Shown: positions 63,093 to 64,000 of the stretch, one piece after another
Layout: every line of letters begins with the position of its first letter
How positions within the stretch are numbered: the stretch's first letter is position 1
From: Embleya sp049739465
GTDB taxonomy: Bacteria > Actinomycetota > Actinomycetes > Streptomycetales > Streptomycetaceae
Assembly (NCBI RefSeq): GCF_049739465.1
Contig: NZ_JBMHHY010000032.1
Coordinates: 67,896 to 131,895 of the forward strand
Direction of reading: 5' to 3'
Length of the DNA: 64,000 nt
Made by a program: the position numbers and the translations under genes
The notes under the pieces: generated by a model
The model's database searches: none
Seen by the model: the letters and a program-made list of their open reading frames with translations, nothing else
Told to the model about the DNA's origin: nothing

Positions 63093-63869
63093 ATGACCTC
63101 ACCGGTGTTCGAGACAACAACCCCTGACTCGCTCGTCTACCTCGACCGTCTCGCCGTGACCGACCTTGGCCGCTCTTACAAGGGACGCATGCTCGATGAG
63201 CTCGACGTCCGACCGGGCCAAACGGTGGTGGATCTCGGTTGCGGCCCGGGCACCGATCTCGGCGCACTCGCCGATGCTGTCACGACGACGGGCGCAGTGA
63301 TCGGCATCGACCACGATCAGACCGCAGTCGACGCAGCCAGAGAGCGCAGCGCCGACCGGGACTCTGTCACCGTTCACCTCGGCGATATCCACGACCTGCG
63401 GCTGGCGGACCGCACGGCGGACCGCGCCCGCACCGACCGGGTCCTGCAACACGTCGCCAATCCTGTACTGGCGCTCCGCGAAATCCACCGCGTACTGCGG
63501 CCCGGCGGACGGGTCATCATGGGCGAGCCCAACTGGGACACCCTGACCATCGACCATCCGGACGTCACCCTGTCGCACGCCTACACCCAGTACGTCACGG
63601 ACAAAGTAATCCGCAATGCCCGTATCGGCAGCCAGCTTCCACGGCTGGCGGCGGAGGTGGGCTTTGCGGTGCCCACGGTCATCCCGGTAACGCCGGTCTT
63701 CCGAGATGTCCGGACTGCCGACCAGATCCTCGGATTGGAACGCACCACACAACGCGCCGTCGCTGCCGGGTACTTCACCGAAGAGGCGGCACGACGCTGG
63801 CTGGACCACCTCGATGGCGGCTCGTTCCTCGCGGCGGTGACGTTCTATATCGTCGTGGCCGAGTCATAG
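63093..63869 (+). CDS. Class I SAM-dependent methyltransferase
   Basis: 258 residues. LDELDVRPGQTVVDLGCGPGTDLGALA is the AdoMet motif I, followed by IGIDHDQTAVDAA and HLGDIHDLRL (motifs II and III). LQHVANPVLALREIHRVLRPGGRVIMGEPNW closes the core. The remainder (SHAYTQYVTDKVIRNARIGSQL, then TADQILGLERTTQRAV) is like UbiE/small-molecule methyltransferases. Substrate unknown. Repeat R follows it. Upstream 150 bp is cassette-derived. Confidence 0.9.
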   Translation: MTSPVFETTTPDSLVYLDRLAVTDLGRSYKGRMLDELDVRPGQTVVDLGCGPGTDLGALADAVTTTGAVIGIDHDQTAVDAARERSADRDSVTVHLGDIHDLRLADRTADRARTDRVLQHVANPVLALREIHRVLRPGGRVIMGEPNWDTLTIDHPDVTLSHAYTQYVTDKVIRNARIGSQLPRLAAEVGFAVPTVIPVTPVFRDVRTADQILGLERTTQRAVAAGYFTEEAARRWLDHLDGGSFLAAVTFYIVVAES

Positions 63870-63879
63870 CCGCTTGGCG

Positions 63880-64000
63880 TCGTGCGGCGCACCCTTTTCG
63901 CAGTCGCCCTGGGTCCGTTCGGCGGGGCCGGGTCGTGGGGGGTGGCCGCCGTGTCGTCGTTGCTCGTCCCCTCCGGGGCCGGGGTTTTTGCTTGGTGCTT
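63880..64000. repeat. Repeat R, copy 3 (cut by window edge)
   Basis: After the methyltransferase stop the sequence CGCTTGGCGTCGTGCGG leads to CCCTGGGTCCGTTCGGCGGGGC, then GGTGGCCGCCGTGTCGTCG and finally CCGGGGCCGGGGTTTTTGC. The order and spacing match copies at 54345 and 57990. It runs to the window end, so its right boundary is unknown. Confidence 0.82.

Overview
The window is high-GC DNA with the codon bias, GTG starts and gene families of a filamentous actinomycete. Type VII-like FHA-FtsK, Scr1/DUF397 pairs, DUF6493, DUF1062, SecA2-type ATPase, HxlR, GntR and TetR regulators and streptogrisin-like proteases all point to the Streptomycetaceae (Streptomyces, Embleya or a relative). The genus cannot be fixed from sequence alone. 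No rRNA, tRNA or CRISPR array was seen.

Layout. 0-4 kb: the left edge cuts an FHA-FtsK/SpoIIIE ATPase preceded by a coupled ECF sigma factor and membrane protein. 4-18 kb: ordinary chromosomal genes, including an HxlR regulator opposite a quinone reductase, a TetR opposite a thiolase/SDR pair, a degenerate PLD-like protein, two convergent GntR regulators, a GT39 transferase, a TetR-SMR-DUF5360 operon with a perfect operator palindrome, a peroxiredoxin and a secreted S1 protease.

19-43.4 kb holds a catecholate siderophore locus. It encodes 2,3-dihydroxybenzoate synthesis (DhbA, DhbC, DhbB), activation (DhbE), a free aryl carrier protein, a two-module NRPS with thioesterase, an MbtH-like protein, an MFS exporter, a lipoprotein receptor, a fused double permease and a Fes-type esterase. 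Four sequences matching the actinobacterial IdeR/DmdR1 iron box (TTAGGTTAGGCTAACCTAA-like) sit before the receptor, between the NRPS and an M20 amidohydrolase, before the permease and before dhbA. The second adenylation domain reads as threonine-specific. The first carries an Asp-rich pocket suggesting a basic amino acid. The product should therefore be a DHB-(basic residue)-Thr oligomer of the griseobactin/streptobactin kind. A SecA2-like ATPase and a PPOX-fold protein lie inside the locus. No transporter ATPase is present.

43.4-50 kb is mixed: a 900-residue DUF6493 protein, a DinB protein, an IS5-like transposase remnant, an NTF2-like protein, a putative small secreted peptide and an ArsR-type regulator.

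50-64 kb looks like a plastic accessory island. It carries two Scr1/DUF397-type pairs (one broken) flanked by a 111-bp direct repeat. It has several intact and decayed copies of a small-ORF cassette, and a dispersed ~140-bp repeat ending in a CCGGGGTTTT-like motif. A kinase-like APH protein, an AT-rich secreted protease, a sigma/anti-sigma-like pair, a DUF1062 protein, a BAAT-type hydrolase, a double zeta-toxin-like kinase and a methyltransferase are interspersed with these repeats. This island and the iron-boxed amidohydrolase are the parts most likely to hold something undescribed.
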